Shown in pieces: positions 1 to 13,600 of a stretch of DNA of 64,000 nucleotides. A model generated the notes under the pieces. That model did no database searches and was not told the DNA's origin. It saw nothing but the letters and a program-made list of their open reading frames with translations. Within the stretch, counting starts at the first letter, position 1. The number at the start of each line of letters is the position of its first letter. Origin of the DNA: Strobilurus pachycystidiatus (taxonomy: Eukaryota > Basidiomycota > Agaricomycetes > Agaricales > Physalacriaceae); contig JAHLMK010000004.1 of assembly GCA_019915135.1 (NCBI GenBank), positions 1,674,001-1,738,000 on the forward strand, in the 5' to 3' direction. Made by a program: the position numbers and the translations under genes.

Positions 1-247
1 TGGGAGCGAGAGTCTGGCGCAGGCCGTGCTGAACCCGAGCTACGACCGCTCTACGATTCGGCAGGGTATTGTCGTGGCGCGGAGGCGGACGAAGAGATGG
101 GTGCGGTGTACGGAACCGTCGCCTGCCAGTGTGGTTCCGCAGATACTCCCCTGGTATCGGCGCGTGAGGTGGTTGTACACGCCATTGTTTGTGTACAAGT
201 TGCTGATGGGACAGGCTTTCCGTAAGAACTACAAACCGGAGAGCTGA
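1..247 (+). CDS. 3' end of an unidentified gene (cut by the left edge)
   Basis: The reading frame beginning at base 2 is open from the window edge to a TGA at 245-247, so this is the last exon of a gene that starts outside. About 80 residues remain. They are basic in the middle (an ARRRTKRW stretch) and end in an aromatic, hydrophobic segment (VRWLYTPLFVYKLL) followed by a short hydrophilic tail, which could be a C-terminal membrane-associated helix. I recognise no family signature, so no function is offered. The next gene lies on the opposite strand and converges on it, with about 260 bp between the two stops. Confidence 0.45.
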   Translation, partial: GSESLAQAVLNPSYDRSTIRQGIVVARRRTKRWVRCTEPSPASVVPQILPWYRRVRWLYTPLFVYKLLMGQAFRKNYKPES

Positions 248-510
248 AGTGGGAGGAAGAGGCTACTTCTATACGGCTTCGAAATCGGTATTGGTTATCA
301 GCGCATGAAGAAGCGCAAGTCTTGAGGATGAACACTTGGAATGCATAATTCTCAAAGTCGCTAGTCAAGGATGCTGCCTGAATGCCAGTTCCTCCAAGTC
401 GTTCGCATACCGTGAAGGACAACGATCTATTACAGTGAAACAGCAAGATGTAGATATAGGTCATCGTAGAGTCGTGAAATCGTCAGAACATCCAAAAGCA
501 AAAAGAGGCC

Positions 511-1765
511 TCAAACTTTCTTAACATACTCCTTCGCCGCCTTCTTACAACAGCGCTTCAGATCATCGGCGATCTGTTCTCTGTCCAGAACATGCCGCGC
601 GGCGACCTCGTCGATGGCGTGCGACCTGAACGCGTATATGACGGTATCCGCGGCTGCCAGGAGGTCCTCCCGAGTGACGGGCGCGCCGGGCTGGGTCCCT
701 GGGATGGGATCGTAGTGGCGCGCGGAAACACTGTGGCAGGTCGCGCGGAGGACGGTGGACATGGGGTCGAGGTCGGATGCGGGCGTGCATCGCACGGAGG
801 AGTGGCTCGAGTTGGTTATGGCGCTGACTTTGCTGCGGCCGGAGACTTGGGTCGAGAAGTATGCCTTGTGCGTGGTATGAGATTCAAGGGCTGGAAGTAT
901 GAATGTTGGGACGTACGAGGTTCATCTCGAAGAGGAAGATGGGGAAGACGACGAAGAAGTCTCTGTGGTGGTGTGAGTACATAGCGTTGATGTTAAGTAT
1001 GTAGACGAACATTGCAGCAGTGATGGGGAGCGTCATCGCCGAGCCCACTGCGTTGATAGTGGCGCGCTTCTTTGTCTTCTTCAGGACGGTGCTGATGTTC
1101 GACTGGATGAATTCAGCAGTTATTGGGGCACCCTCGGGTGTGGTGCCGTCAAAAGGATAGAGGACATAGACCTTTGCACGCGTGAGTCAAGGCAGTGACT
1201 ACGAGCATTCGGACGAACCTGTCCTATCTTCTTCTTGGGAGGCACACGGCCCAGCGCCTCGATGCGCGAGTTGGGCAGGGCGTGGATGACACCATTGGCG
1301 ACCTGTATACGAGGAGTAAGCACCCTGATGTAGAGGATTTACGCTTTGACGACTGACCCCGACCGCTTTCCCCTTGAAGCGCTTCCAGCGACCGGCAGTC
1401 GGCTCGAGACCCTTGCGGATCCTGTCGCCCTCGGCGATCTCCTCCTGCCACTTGCGTTCGACCTTCTTGACCAGGCCCTCCTTGGTGATATTCTTGCCCC
1501 ACGCGTCCTTCTGCGGCTTCTCGTACGGCGCGCGGGGAAGCGTGTAGAGAAAGTAGGGCGAGACTGGGTGCGGGCTCCGTTTCTTGGGGCGTTGCGGCGC
1601 AGGGAACGGGATCGCGAAGATGATCGTCGGCAAATAAGGACCCTCGGAGGTGAACGCCGTCGGGGTGGACGACGACGGGCTGAGAGCAGGTCCAGCCGCG
1701 GGCTCGTCGTAGGACGGCGGGTTCTCAGCAGAGTACCCCTTCTTCTCGGTCGAGTAGGCGGCCAT
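511..1765 (-). CDS. Conserved multi-exon membrane protein, function unknown
   Basis: Four exons can be joined in one frame. Exon 1 (from ATG 1765 to about 1356) encodes a Pro/Ser-rich N terminus, an IIFAIPFPAP segment and a charged stretch with KKVERKWQEEIAEG. A short exon follows (ALPNSRIEALGRVPPKKK), then an exon with two hydrophobic helices (AMTLPITAAMFVYIL and DFFVVFPIFLFEM), then a hydrophilic tail ending EYVKKV. Introns have GTCAGT, GTTCGT and GTACGT donors. The order of charged helical region, LP-SR-EALG-like motif, then a YP-containing strand and membrane helices faintly recalls the fungal Mit_KHE1 family (mitochondrial K+/H+ exchange-related), but I could not confirm this. A membrane protein, probably of an internal membrane, is as far as the sequence goes. 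Confidence 0.6.
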
Positions 1766-2330
1766 GGTGGAGTAGAGTGAACTCGCTACGATGGCAGGCG
1801 ACGGGCTTTTGTGGTGAAGCTGAGGAAGCAGACAGCGGCGAGGGGCCAGCAGAAGTACTTATGTCAAACTCGGCGTCGTCTATGAATACAGATGCGTGGC
1901 GCGATTCGTGTAAGCACGGCTGCGGCAGAGGCCAGATCGCCGTCTTTGCATTGAACTCGGCGGCGCGGGCATGGAGAGCCTGAGGCTGTGAAGGCTGCAA
2001 GGATGACGCATCCGCCGATCCGACCACCCACCCAAGCGAACTTGGCGCTATCTGCACATACACAGCCAGATGTTCGTTGGTAAGGGCTGCGACCTGGCCG
2101 GTGATCAGATTCATTGCGACGGAAAGAAGATACTGACTGGGGACTCAACGTCTTCCGGAACTAATCATGATGACTTTTCACGAGCCCGAGTAGAGACACG
2201 GATAGCGTTCTATACGGGTAAGAAGGAGCGAGTAGTACACATATATTAAGCAGCCGAAATTTGCACACAACCATTAGATGATACAGATGTATGGAATAAT
2301 GTCGTACAATGAGGAAGGAGAATGAGTACA
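1766..2330. other. Intergenic, promoter of the membrane protein gene and 3' flank of RAX1-like
   Basis: Both neighbours are on the minus strand. The short frames here are Cys- and Arg-rich with no family resemblance. I see no RNA gene or repeat. Confidence 0.4.
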
Positions 2331-4231
2331 TCAGCGAGAGGCAACGACCGGAACAGCGAGGAGCGTGCCAAGCACGGACCAGCTCACAAGGACGGCAATG
2401 AGCATCGAGCGCACGACGATCTCCCACTGCCCCCGCACGACCACAGGGCTCAGCACGCGCGTCAGCGGCGCCGCAAACGCCGGCACCGACTTGACCTTCT
2501 TGAACTGCCGCCGTATCTTCTCCTCCTGTTCCTCCTCGACGACGACCATCCACCTGTTGATATTGCACTTGCTCTGCATCCGCCGGATGAACGCCTTGGG
2601 CGAGACTCGGACGCCGTGCGGCGGGTCAGAGTCGGCGTCGGGGACGATGATGACGGGCTGGGGCTGGGGGTGGCGCGCGGGTGCCGGGGGGAGCGCGTCA
2701 AAGTCAAACTCGGACATGCGCTGCAGCTCCTCGGGCAGCGGCTTCTCCTTGGGCGGCACGGGAAACGTCGACTCGTTGTCGCTCAGCGTCATATCCACAG
2801 AGTCGGACTCGGGATCAATGAACGGGTGGATGAAAAGTGCGGTCGGAGGGTACTCTTCGTCGCCGCTGCTCTCGTCGCAGTCGTCGTCGAACCCTGATCG
2901 GTCACGGTGCTTTTCGAGTGACGAGACAACGCCAGAGATGGGCGAGATGGCGGGGCCTTCGACCGGGTCCATTTCGTAGTACGCAGGGGAGATCTGGATC
3001 TCGCAGGAGGAGGAGCCGAGGGTGGACGTGGATCGGATGGATGCGACAGACTCGCGTGGGCCCGGGGGCGTTAATGAACGCATAACAGGATGTCGCCGAG
3101 AACTGGAACTGTACAGCGGCTGCGGTCTCGATATCGGCGGCCGCGCCATCTCAAACTTGCGTAACTGCCTGAGGTCGCCAAATACATACACTGCGAGACA
3201 GATGCCATTCAGGCTTGTGAGGAGGAGCGTGATACCGAGCCACAGGCCGGGCAGCGCGGTGAGTCTGATCCAGCGGGAACTTCCGCGAAGTATGGTGTAA
3301 ATGAGCGGAAAGAGGGCGCCGAACAAGCAGCATACGAAGCTGGCGACGAGCCCGCACATGACGCGCTTGTTCCCGACGTTGTTGAACTGGGCAGAGACGA
3401 AGCGCTGGAGACTCTCATTGAGCATCTTCTGGACCTCGACCGCAACCTGGTTGAACACTGCTGGGTCGGGATGGGGCGATCCGTTGGACGCGTGGAACGG
3501 GGCGAGGATATCGGAGGGGAGATTGAGCTCGTGGTTGGCATTGGGCGTGAGGAATGTCTGCTTGGCCCGCGCGTAGAACATTGCCAGCTGCGTCGAGTTG
3601 TCCGATGGCCATACACCGAGGTATTGCGGCGTTTCGCGCCGCCGCGTGGCGGTAATGACCTGCCATTGGCGGTATTTTACGGTATATTCCCGCAGCCACA
3701 GAATGAAATAGCTGTCCACTGGTCAGTGCCCGCCGACGACGCGTAGAATCAATCTAGTCCTGCTCACAGATTTTCCGGCGACTGTTCGACATAGAGCAGC
3801 CATTCCTCGAAATCCTTGAGACCTACATGAAGGCAAGAAAAGCTGAATATATGCGCGTAAAGCACCCTGGAAAAAGGCCAGCTTACCGAGAGGAGGAAGA
3901 TGGCGTCTGTCCAGGACGTCTGCGGTCGGGTCAGGTGTGATTGCCGGGGAGACATGGTGGTGGGAGACCAACCTTCGAGGCGCACGTTGAGGATCGGGGT
4001 GACTGCATAGACGACATACTCAGTACAAATTCCGCTGCTGAGCCTCGTGCTACTCACCACCACAGGATCTAACCTTCCCCACAGCGGGCGGCGGATTGCA
4101 CAATCTGAACTGTGTTTGTTTGTTGAACAACAAAAACACAATTGAAGGACAGAGGGACCGACCGGAAACAGAAGGAGCGACTGGATTGTGAGCTTACATG
4201 TCTTGGGCTGCGTCTCGGCTGGCTGCGCCAT
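2331..4231 (-). CDS. RAX1: RAX1-like RGS-domain membrane protein
   Basis: An RGS-like domain followed by membrane helices is the layout of fungal Rax1, a bud-site and polarity landmark protein. Six exons keep one frame: 4198-4231, 4074-4109, 3973-4002, 3887-3919, 3768-3822 and 2331-3711 (about 522 aa). The small exons build the RGS start (VRLEDVLDRRHLPPLGLKDF, then EEWLLYVEQSPENLYFILWL across a junction). In the big exon come two hydrophobic helices (VASFVCCLFGALFPLIYTIL and PGLWLGITLLLTSLNGICLA), a long acidic and proline-rich linker, and a last helix near the C terminus (MLIAVLVSWSVLGTLLAVPV). The first two exons are the least certain: their frame works but exon 2 uses a weak GTTAGA donor. 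The RGS family normally acts on G-alpha proteins, but Rax1 proteins are not known as active GAPs, so catalysis is not claimed. Confidence 0.8.
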
Positions 4232-4981
4232 CGGAGAAACGCCAACACAAGGACAGAGAGAGACGGCGGTCAACAAAAGAGGCAACACAGGACTAATATG
4301 CCAAAGCTAAATGCAGTCCCGCAACACGAAGCAGTCGGAGCCTTGCTCGCCTCCATGGCCACCCTGCTTCATTCCACGAGACCGCCCTGGCTCCGTCTGT
4401 CGACAGCTGTCAGCCCAGAATCCCTTCCTTCCCTTTCCATCCTGCGGAAAAAGGCTGTGGGTATCTGCCTTCCCACAGATGAGCTCTACATCTCCTGGCA
4501 TTGGCAAGAAGCTCTATGTATGCTAAGAGAAGCTGCAGACACGTGTTTGCTCAAGCTCTGTGCAGGATGCCTCTGAGTACATGATTGAGTATTGCCCTCG
4601 CGAAAACTCTGCCCGCCCAACAAGATGACCTGCCGTCGCGGTACAGCGGGGATTTCAGAGAAAACGGAATCCAGAAAAACACTGGCTGCCAAAAAGGGCG
4701 GAATCAGCGGACCCCGCCTTGCTTCCAACAGAACCGAAGCTTCCTCCAGCAGATCCGCTCGTCATCATCATGACTTGCTTCCTCCACAGGCACACCGACT
4801 TGGGGAGTCTGGTATCAAAGCGGCAATGGTCATTATCTGGTTGAAAACGGAGATGTGGTATACACGCGCTAAATTAGTACATATATACAAAGCCTAATAT
4901 ACTTAGAGGGACGGCGGGGGAATAAGACAACATGTAAGAAAAAAAACAGTACAATCCCAGTATCGTATACAGTAGGGAGTA
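4232..4981. other. Intergenic region, no gene seen
   Basis: This lies between the RAX1-like start and the 3' end of the sterol glucosyltransferase gene. It should hold the RAX1-like promoter and the ATG26 3' UTR. Open frames are short, overlap on both strands and resemble nothing known. Confidence 0.4.
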
Positions 4982-7900
4982 TCAAATCACGAGAGGCTGG
5001 GCGGTAGCAATGACGGGCGGCTCGTAGTTTATATCCAACGTGTGCATCGAAATCTTGTGATCCACGCCATTGCAGTTGATGGTGTTCTGGCGCGAGCACG
5101 TCGCGGTCGTGGTACGCTCCTTCTGGAGCATGCGCCGATCCTGGCCAGCTCGGGGCAGATACGTGTAGATCGTGTGAATCGCAGTGCGCACGCCGTCCTC
5201 CTGATATGAACGACAAGTCAGTGCCATCTCGACAACCTAAATGAAAAAACACCACGAACCGCGCGAATCTTCTCGCCAACAGCGGCAGCCTTCTCCTTCA
5301 TCACCCGGCTGCTCGTCGCCTTGGTCAGGGCATCAGCCAAGTCATGCGCGTGCAGACTCGGGACCCTCAAGCCAGCCTAGAAGCCACACCACATCAGCCA
5401 TCCATCCGACCAGGAAATACCATAACAGTCAGGAACTCACCCCGAGCTTCTGCACCCTCGAGGCCCAGAAGAACTGGTCTCCGAACCACGGCTTGATCAA
5501 CGTCGGAATGCCTGCCCTCAGACTCGCTCCCGTCGTGCCAGCACCCCCATGGTGCAAGGCGACGTCGATCCGCGGGAACAGCCAGTCATGGGGAATCTTC
5601 TCAAGAGGATAACATTCCGGCGGGTATTCGGGCTCGGTACCGTCGTCTCCTGCATGAGCCATGCGCGCAGACCATCCCTTCGAGATAATCGCCCTCACGT
5701 CGCTCTTCAGAACCGCCTTGATGATACGCCTGGTAACGCGGTTCGGGTGGGGCACGGTGATACTGCCGAAGCCGATGTACACGATGGGTTTTGCGTCGGC
5801 ACGCGCTTTGGCCATCCATTCCACAAGCGTGTCGGGAGGCGTCCAGTTCTGCTCGGGATTGTCGAGGAACCAGCTGAGAAAAAGGTTAACCTTCCGCGAC
5901 GTAAGCCAACCAAACTAAGTAAACGCACTAGCCGGACACGCAAATGGAGTCGCTCCAATCCAGAGGCTTGGGCACGACAGCCTGTTATCATGTCAGTAAA
6001 CGTTCTTGCAAAGAAGGAGCCGCGTCACAATACCTGAGAGAAGTTGTAGATGAAAGGGATTTTAGACTGTGCCAGATGTCCCATGTCAGTGTTGCCGATC
6101 TTCAACGTATGCCTGCGCCATCTGTTGATCTGCCCCGACGTCGCAGTCCACATGACGTTGCTGAACAGCACGTATCTGTCCGGTGTAGATAAGCTGGAGT
6201 TGCTTCGTGTCAAGGAGGGATCCGACTTACGACGCGCTGTTGAATGTAGAGTATTCGACTGGAGGCGACAAGAAGGCATGAGGGAATTCAGCAGTCCTAC
6301 AACCGCGTCAGTAAATGAATGGATGGCAAATGCCTTGCTAAACGCGTACTTGGTCCATGGCATGGTGAAGGTCCGGAAGTAGGGAATGTCTAGAGACAAA
6401 TTGCATAAGTGACTGAACCGCGAACACGACGCGTCACTCACTGAGGGCTTCTGCAATGTGAACACCTGCCATGGCTGAAGGGCTCTCAAGCAACACATCG
6501 GCACCCTGGCACGATTCCCATGAATCAAGAAGCACTAGCATAACTCATCAGTCCAAGCTCAAACCACCAGAAGTACACCCAGAGCTTACACTGATCAAGC
6601 CACGGACGGAAGTTCTGCAAGCTCTCCTTGAAGAACTCCGGCGAGAACATCTTGTTCTCGACGCTAAGCTTCATCAACGCACCCGGATCGCCACCAGCCT
6701 GCTTATGCCCGATACCGAAGCTCTCAATCCACTCCTTGTACTCCTCGTGGGTGACGATGGTGACACGGTGTCCCTCCTTCATGAGCCCCTTGCCCAACGC
6801 GATGTACGGCTGCACATCCCCGCGACTCCCGATCGTCAGACACACGAAATGCATCCCGGGCCGAGCATTCACGGTCTCGCGGTCGACGTTGATGACCTTG
6901 GGCAGGGTAGCGCGTAGCTCGAAGGGAACCTCGCTCTGGCGCGCGATGGCCAGTGTACGCGCCGGCGGGGAGAAGATCTCGACCATGCTAGCCTGCTTGG
7001 GGCGCATCGTCGGGGTCGTGCGCAGGAGCTTGTCAGAGGAGTGCGACGCGACTGCTTGGTTGACGCGCGCCAGGACATCGTCCCGGACCTGGTTGGACTT
7101 GAATTGGAACTTGAGCTCGGGCTGTCCGATGAGCTCGAGGGTGAGGCCAGGGCATTTAATGGGGAAGGTGCGGAAGGTCTTGGCGCTGCGGACTTTGCTG
7201 AGCGGAAGGCGGTACTTGACTTCACCGCTGGGGAAGGACTTGCTCCAGTACCCGATGAATCGGGAGGAGATCACGAAGACGCCAGAGCACGAAATGCTAC
7301 GGAAGAGACGGGCCCGCACGACTGGTAGGGAGGAAGATCAGAGACTGGACAGATGATGCGCCACAAGGTTGACTTACTCCACAGATCAGTCTCTTCACCG
7401 AGACCAAGAGCGTCCTTGACGTCCTTCTCTCGTTCGTTGGCGTAGACAGGGTCGACGATCTTGTCCTCGAGGACACTTAACGGTCCAAAGTCTACAACGA
7501 CAGGGGAGCCTATTGGCGAGGGTGGGCGCTGTTGACGGGCCTTCGCCGCTGCAATAAACTCCTCCATTTTCTCCCAGACGGCCATCTGGCCGAAGGGAGT
7601 CAAGTGGAAGACATGCTCTTCATGCTCGGTGTCCTCAGAAGGAGGAGCAACGACGTGGAACGTGGAGAACGACCGGACGCCTTCCTCTCTGCGCAACACG
7701 AACTTGGTGACACGGTCCAAAGGACAACTCAGCCGGATACCGTCATCGGGACCGGAGAGGCTGCTGTCCAGAATTTCACGTCGACGGTGTCTGTGCATGA
7801 AGATGGCACCTGTAGCTGCGTGTGAGAAAGAGCATGACCACACTGCATGTTCTGCCTACCTAGAATTTCACGCCTCCAATCCTGGGCTGCCTCAGGCGTG

Positions 7901-9000
7901 TCGAACTCAGCATAATCGTATCCACTGTTACCGATCTGACTGAAGACAACGTTGAGGGCACACGGTCGGCTTTCATCGTGTGGGAGAACTTCTTTGACAT
8001 TTGATACTGTCATGGATCCTTTAGTAAATAATGAAAGGGGAAAGAGAGATGATGCATGACGCACGAAGTACAGTTCGCAGTGGGCGGACCCGATCTTCCT
8101 CGCTGCTGGACGCGCAGGTGACGAGCATCTCGGGATAGAGTTCGAGCCACACGCGCTGTTTGGCGCGCCATCCCTTGCGGTGTATCGTAATGGATCCCGC
8201 CTTGATAACCGTCTGACTGGCCTCGGTAGGTGACTGATCCGAGGACAATAGAGATGCGTGAAAGGCCAATCGATGGGTCGTCAAATGGAGGACACCCTGC
8301 AAGGACGGACGGATCGGTTAGTGAAATGGCAAGAAGCGGTGATGATGTGAGTGGGGGGGTGGGGGCAACTGACCAGTATGAATACGCCGTTGAACATGCA
8401 GCCGTCAGCCTCCAATATCAACTTCTCGGGCTTGTCGCCGTCCTCTGCCAGCGCGCCGAATTCCGAGATCAAGAGACGAGTAATTTCGTCAGGCTCCAGT
8501 TTCCACGAATCACCGTCCGTAGTTGCTGGACGGTGGAAGGCAGGGACGGGAGACGGCATGAGGGTAGCATCGTCCTTGACAGCCGCTGTTTCCTGCGATG
8601 ATGCGTCAGAGTCGCTTTCTGATTCATACGATTCGGGCTCCTCCGTGAGGCTGCCTGGAGTCCAGGTCGAGCCCGTCACAGTGAGTTTCGTGGCCTGGCG
8701 CACGTCTGCGCGCTCGGAGGGCGTCAAGTCGCTGCCAACGAGGCCGCGGTAGCCACAGCGGCGGACGGGGGCATCCTCTATCTCAGTGTCGGTGCGCTCA
8801 AGATCGAGCCCGGGGTCGGCGAGGACCTTGTCGTACGCTTCGGCGTGATTGTAGATGGCGGAGATGGTCGGCGGCGGGATGCTTTCGTCGGCGACGGAGA
8901 TGGAGTCATCGTCGATGCTGGATGCGCGGGACGACGAGCGCGATAGCAGCGAAGAAAGCGTCATGGCTCGCTTCGGAGAACAAGGGGGACGCCAGGACAT
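4982..9000 (-). CDS. ATG26: Sterol 3-beta-glucosyltransferase (Atg26/Ugt51 type)
   Basis: It transfers glucose from UDP-glucose to ergosterol-type sterols at membranes; in some fungi it also works in pexophagy. The gene has about a dozen introns and encodes roughly 1,100 residues, near the usual Atg26 length. In order: a Ser/Asp-rich N terminus (from 9000), a GRAM region ([17 protein letters not shown] near 8250), a PH-like stretch ([20 protein letters not shown] near 8180), a second GRAM-like region (about 7900-7300), then the GT28-type glycosyltransferase. The latter starts with [20 protein letters not shown] (near 6850) and contains YIGFGSITV and the sugar-nucleotide motif [19 protein letters not shown] (near 5530). 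The C-terminal exon ends at a TGA at 4982-4984. ATG 9000 is taken as the start; a second in-frame ATG at 8964 is equally possible. Confidence 0.92.
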
Positions 9001-9589
9001 GTCTTTTCAACTGCTTTATATGACTTCGCTGATCAAACACGCGTTAGTACTGTAGCCGAACTTGTAGCCGATCCTGACGGCTTCGTGCGAACAGGAATGA
9101 CCAACCTAGTGCGAGCCTGCGAGATGAGAGAGCGAGTCAGAGTCGGGCTCGGGACTGGCTCGGGAGGGCTCGGGCTGCCAGCAATAGGCCGCGGGTGAGG
9201 TAAGTTTTGCAGACAAATCCATGCGCACTCCTCTGTTAAGAGGCGTTTGAGCAGGCCGTTTCGCCTGCCTATCCACATATACACCACTTTGAAGCCGGGT
9301 AAGCAGCAGCGGCGATGAATGTGCAACGCAACTATATGGGACCCGGTTATCCTTTCACCTTTTGGGATCTTGCACATCAGTATAGTTCCGAGAATTTATC
9401 CACTGCACTGCACTGCAGACTCTAAATTGAAGTCGGTTCTGCTACTTGATACATAGTAGACTGGGCCGTCGTCTTGGCCTTTTGATACATGATTGAAGGC
9501 ATACATATGTCGGATCATGGCCATCTCGCCCATCTGTCCGCCACCATCCGCCCTGCCCGTTGTCTCCACAACCTTTTATGACTCTCCAT
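9001..9589. other. Intergenic, ATG26 promoter side
   Basis: About 590 bp between the ATG26 start and the 3' end of the DAHP synthase gene. It holds a CTCGGG-rich stretch near 9135-9180 and a short CACTG tandem near 9400-9415. No gene or RNA is supported. Confidence 0.35.
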
Positions 9590-11091
<1,502 letters not shown>

Positions 11092-11388
11092 TTTGCAGTG
11101 ATTTTCTGATGCGGATTGATGATGAAGTGCAGGCGTGCAACAGGAGCTTGATAAGCCGACGGGGTCGATCTCTTATTTTCCTGCTTGGCCGGACAGAGAG
11201 TAAGGGCAGTTGATGGAATGAATGCATGCTTGAAGATGCGCATTCAAATTTTGACTCGAAACGGCACCCACGTGGCTGATGCTAAGCTCGGAACGATCGG
11301 CCGGCGCGGCAGCCAATTCTGTTTCGCTCATTGACGACCACGTCCAGACCGCCGTCCCGACGCGTACACCACCACCGCATCCTCAGCC
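11092..11388. promoter_or_regulatory. Shared divergent promoter, DAHP synthase and TIM9
   Basis: The two start codons are 297 bp apart and face away from each other, so both promoters must lie here. No clear TATA box is visible for either gene. Confidence 0.6.
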
Positions 11389-11830
11389 ATGGACTTTTCT
11401 GGTCTCACCAACGCCGAGCAGGGGCACATGAACCGGGTCATTGAGAAAAAGCAGGTGCGTCGCACCCGCTGCCAGCGACCCGCGCAGACCATCTGACGCG
11501 TACGAAAAAAAGATGCAAGATTTCCTCAAAATGTACGCCAACATCGTCGAGAAATGCTTCAACACCTGTTGCAATGATTTCACAAGCAAGGCGCTGTCCA
11601 CAAAAGAGGTAACCACCGCGCTGCATGGCGCGCCAACGCTCATTTGTTTCAGGAAACATGCGTGATGAACTGCGCGGAGAAGTTCCTCAAACACTCGGAG
11701 AGGGTTGGCACGCGTTTTGCGGAGCTGAATGCCGGTGCGTCATCTCCCCTGGCGTGGCGCTGGCTCGCGTGCTGACCGCTATTTTCCAGAGGCCATGAGC
11801 GCCGCCCAAGACCCGTCTTCTTCATCATAA
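11389..11830 (+). CDS. TIM9: Tim9, small Tim chaperone of the mitochondrial intermembrane space
   Basis: With Tim10 it forms the hexameric chaperone that carries hydrophobic carrier proteins across the intermembrane space to TIM22. Four exons (11389-11454, 11513-11608, 11653-11734, 11790-11830) give about 94 residues. The twin CX3C motif is intact: CFNTC in exon 2 and CVMNC at the start of exon 3, with 14 residues between them (CNDFTSKALSTKEET). The FLKHSERVGTRFAE helix follows and the protein ends AQDPSSSS. The N terminus MDFSGLTNAEQ fits Tim9 rather than Tim10 or Tim13. All introns are 44-58 bp with GT-AG ends. Confidence 0.93.
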
Positions 11831-13600
11831 TCTCCATCTGTACATTTATAATGCATTCACTCTCTCCTCATCGTCATTTTCTCCCGCGCAAGAATGTCTG
11901 GTAGCACCACTAGTATCCCCGTACTAATTTTAGGCACGTTTGCATTGCGACTGCCAATGTGTATGTGCCTTTCTTCGACCCTCTGCTTCTGTCACTAACG
12001 CATCTTCAGCCCCGTCAGCGCCGACGTGAACTTCCCCTTTTCAGGCCGTACATGTCGAATGGGACATGGCTGGAGGTCCGTAAATGCTATTCACAGTATC
12101 TAATCTCGCACGGCTGCACCACAACGCGACTGACCGAACTGACGGTAAGAACTGACGGTAAGGAGGCACCTACTAATATGATACGACAAGACTACTGTAA
12201 ATAAGGGTGAGTTCTGGGGCTTCCAATGATCTTATAATGTCTGCAATACTCAAACCTCCCGTTCGGTCTCTTCTTTTCACCAGAACTTCTTTATATCTCA
12301 AGACCGAGGCCTGTGGAGCTGCTATTGAGACCTTGACGGCGATAGGCCCAAACGGCTGTCTTTGGGGTCGGCTTCATGACGAGGCGCTGTAGCGATGCCT
12401 TTGGTATCGACACATGCGACTCAACTCTAACCTGAAGCGATCACTGATCCAAGGGTCCCCTCCTATCCGCTCCTGCGTTGACGACTGGCCTCAAGTCTCC
12501 AGAAGCTTGAGCCCATCAGACGAATGGGTGTGCGGTGTATAAAAGACCGGTGCGGAGACGCTTTTTCCATCAATTTATGTTATTAATAACCAAGTTGAGC
12601 TCATGATTCTCATTGACACCCCAATTGTGTAGCACCACAGAGCACCACCAGTATTTATCACGGAACGAAAGTGGAACGAAGACGTGACTCTTCAATCCAG
12701 CAACATGCCGCCGGTCGGTCGTAAGTTGAAGCCGATGCAGGTAAATTTGTAAGGGTTGCTCCTTGGGGGACCATTGCTGTCCATTTGCCCGAATTGTGGT
12801 CCCCATCACAAGGCGTATCGGTATTTTGGTATCTCCTCCCAAGGACCGACCTCACAATGGACGAGGAGGTGGTAAGAGAACCTTGACGAACGATGATAGG
12901 AACAAGTATGTTCGCTGTCCTTCTGGGGTCATTCGCATACGACTTCAAAACGAAACTCTCTAGGAAAAGCCATGGCATCCATCGCATGCGAGTCAGCACA
13001 TTCATGAAGCAAGTCCTAATGGAATCTCCCCCCAACGTTCATGTGAATGTCTTCGAGCCTTCGTGCTGCCAATCCAACCGCGTTTCTGTCTGTGTGGTGT
13101 GTAAATCGGTGTGTAGACAATTTCCCATCTGATTATGTAAACCCAGTCAAGCTCATGGTTTTCGTTGACACTTTATTCGGTTGTGTACCGCTAGCTGCAA
13201 TACGAAGCCAAGCCAAAAGGAACTTCGATACTTACAACGTGTTGGCAGTTCTATGCCGGTGGCAAAAGACTGGAGGGCCTTTGTTTGCTTGGTCTCCCTC
13301 GAACTGACACCGCTAGTCCGCCACCGTGCCTTTGTATGGATCATTGTCTTCCGCAACCACCCTCGGGTCTGGTATCCGACATCTCGTCCAAAGGACCGAC
13401 CTCTCACACAATACTTTCAGGGCTCTGTCATCTCGGACCGGGTCGATTGTCCAGCTATCCCCTATGCGTCCATAGCGCAGACCACCCAAGAGGTGAAAGT
13501 GGATTGATTTCGGCCATTGAGAGATCGCGATTATCTGCATGGACCGTCTGCGGACCATGACTCTATGCTAAAAGCCACGCGTTGGGAGGTTTTGCGGTCC
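11831..13600. repeat. Relic region with two diverged copies of the same stretch
   Basis: No intact gene is seen. Two segments about 600 bp apart resemble each other: roughly 12540-12880 and 13100-13420. Shared landmarks are a GAGCTCATG/AAGCTCATG box followed by TTGACAC and, about 230 bp later, TGGTATC then AAGGACCGACCTC. Spacing and many bases differ, so this looks like an old tandem duplication. Frames on both strands are short and unlike any family I know. It may be decayed coding sequence or a degenerate element. Confidence 0.35.

Noticed and set aside
2322..2979. Plus-strand frames of about 190-200 codons opposite the RAX1-like exon
   Set aside because: They are antisense shadows of the real exon, Arg/His-rich and without family resemblance.
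6628..7356. 242-codon plus-strand frame over the ATG26 catalytic domain
   Set aside because: The minus strand encodes clear glycosyltransferase motifs; this frame mirrors it and has no motif of its own.
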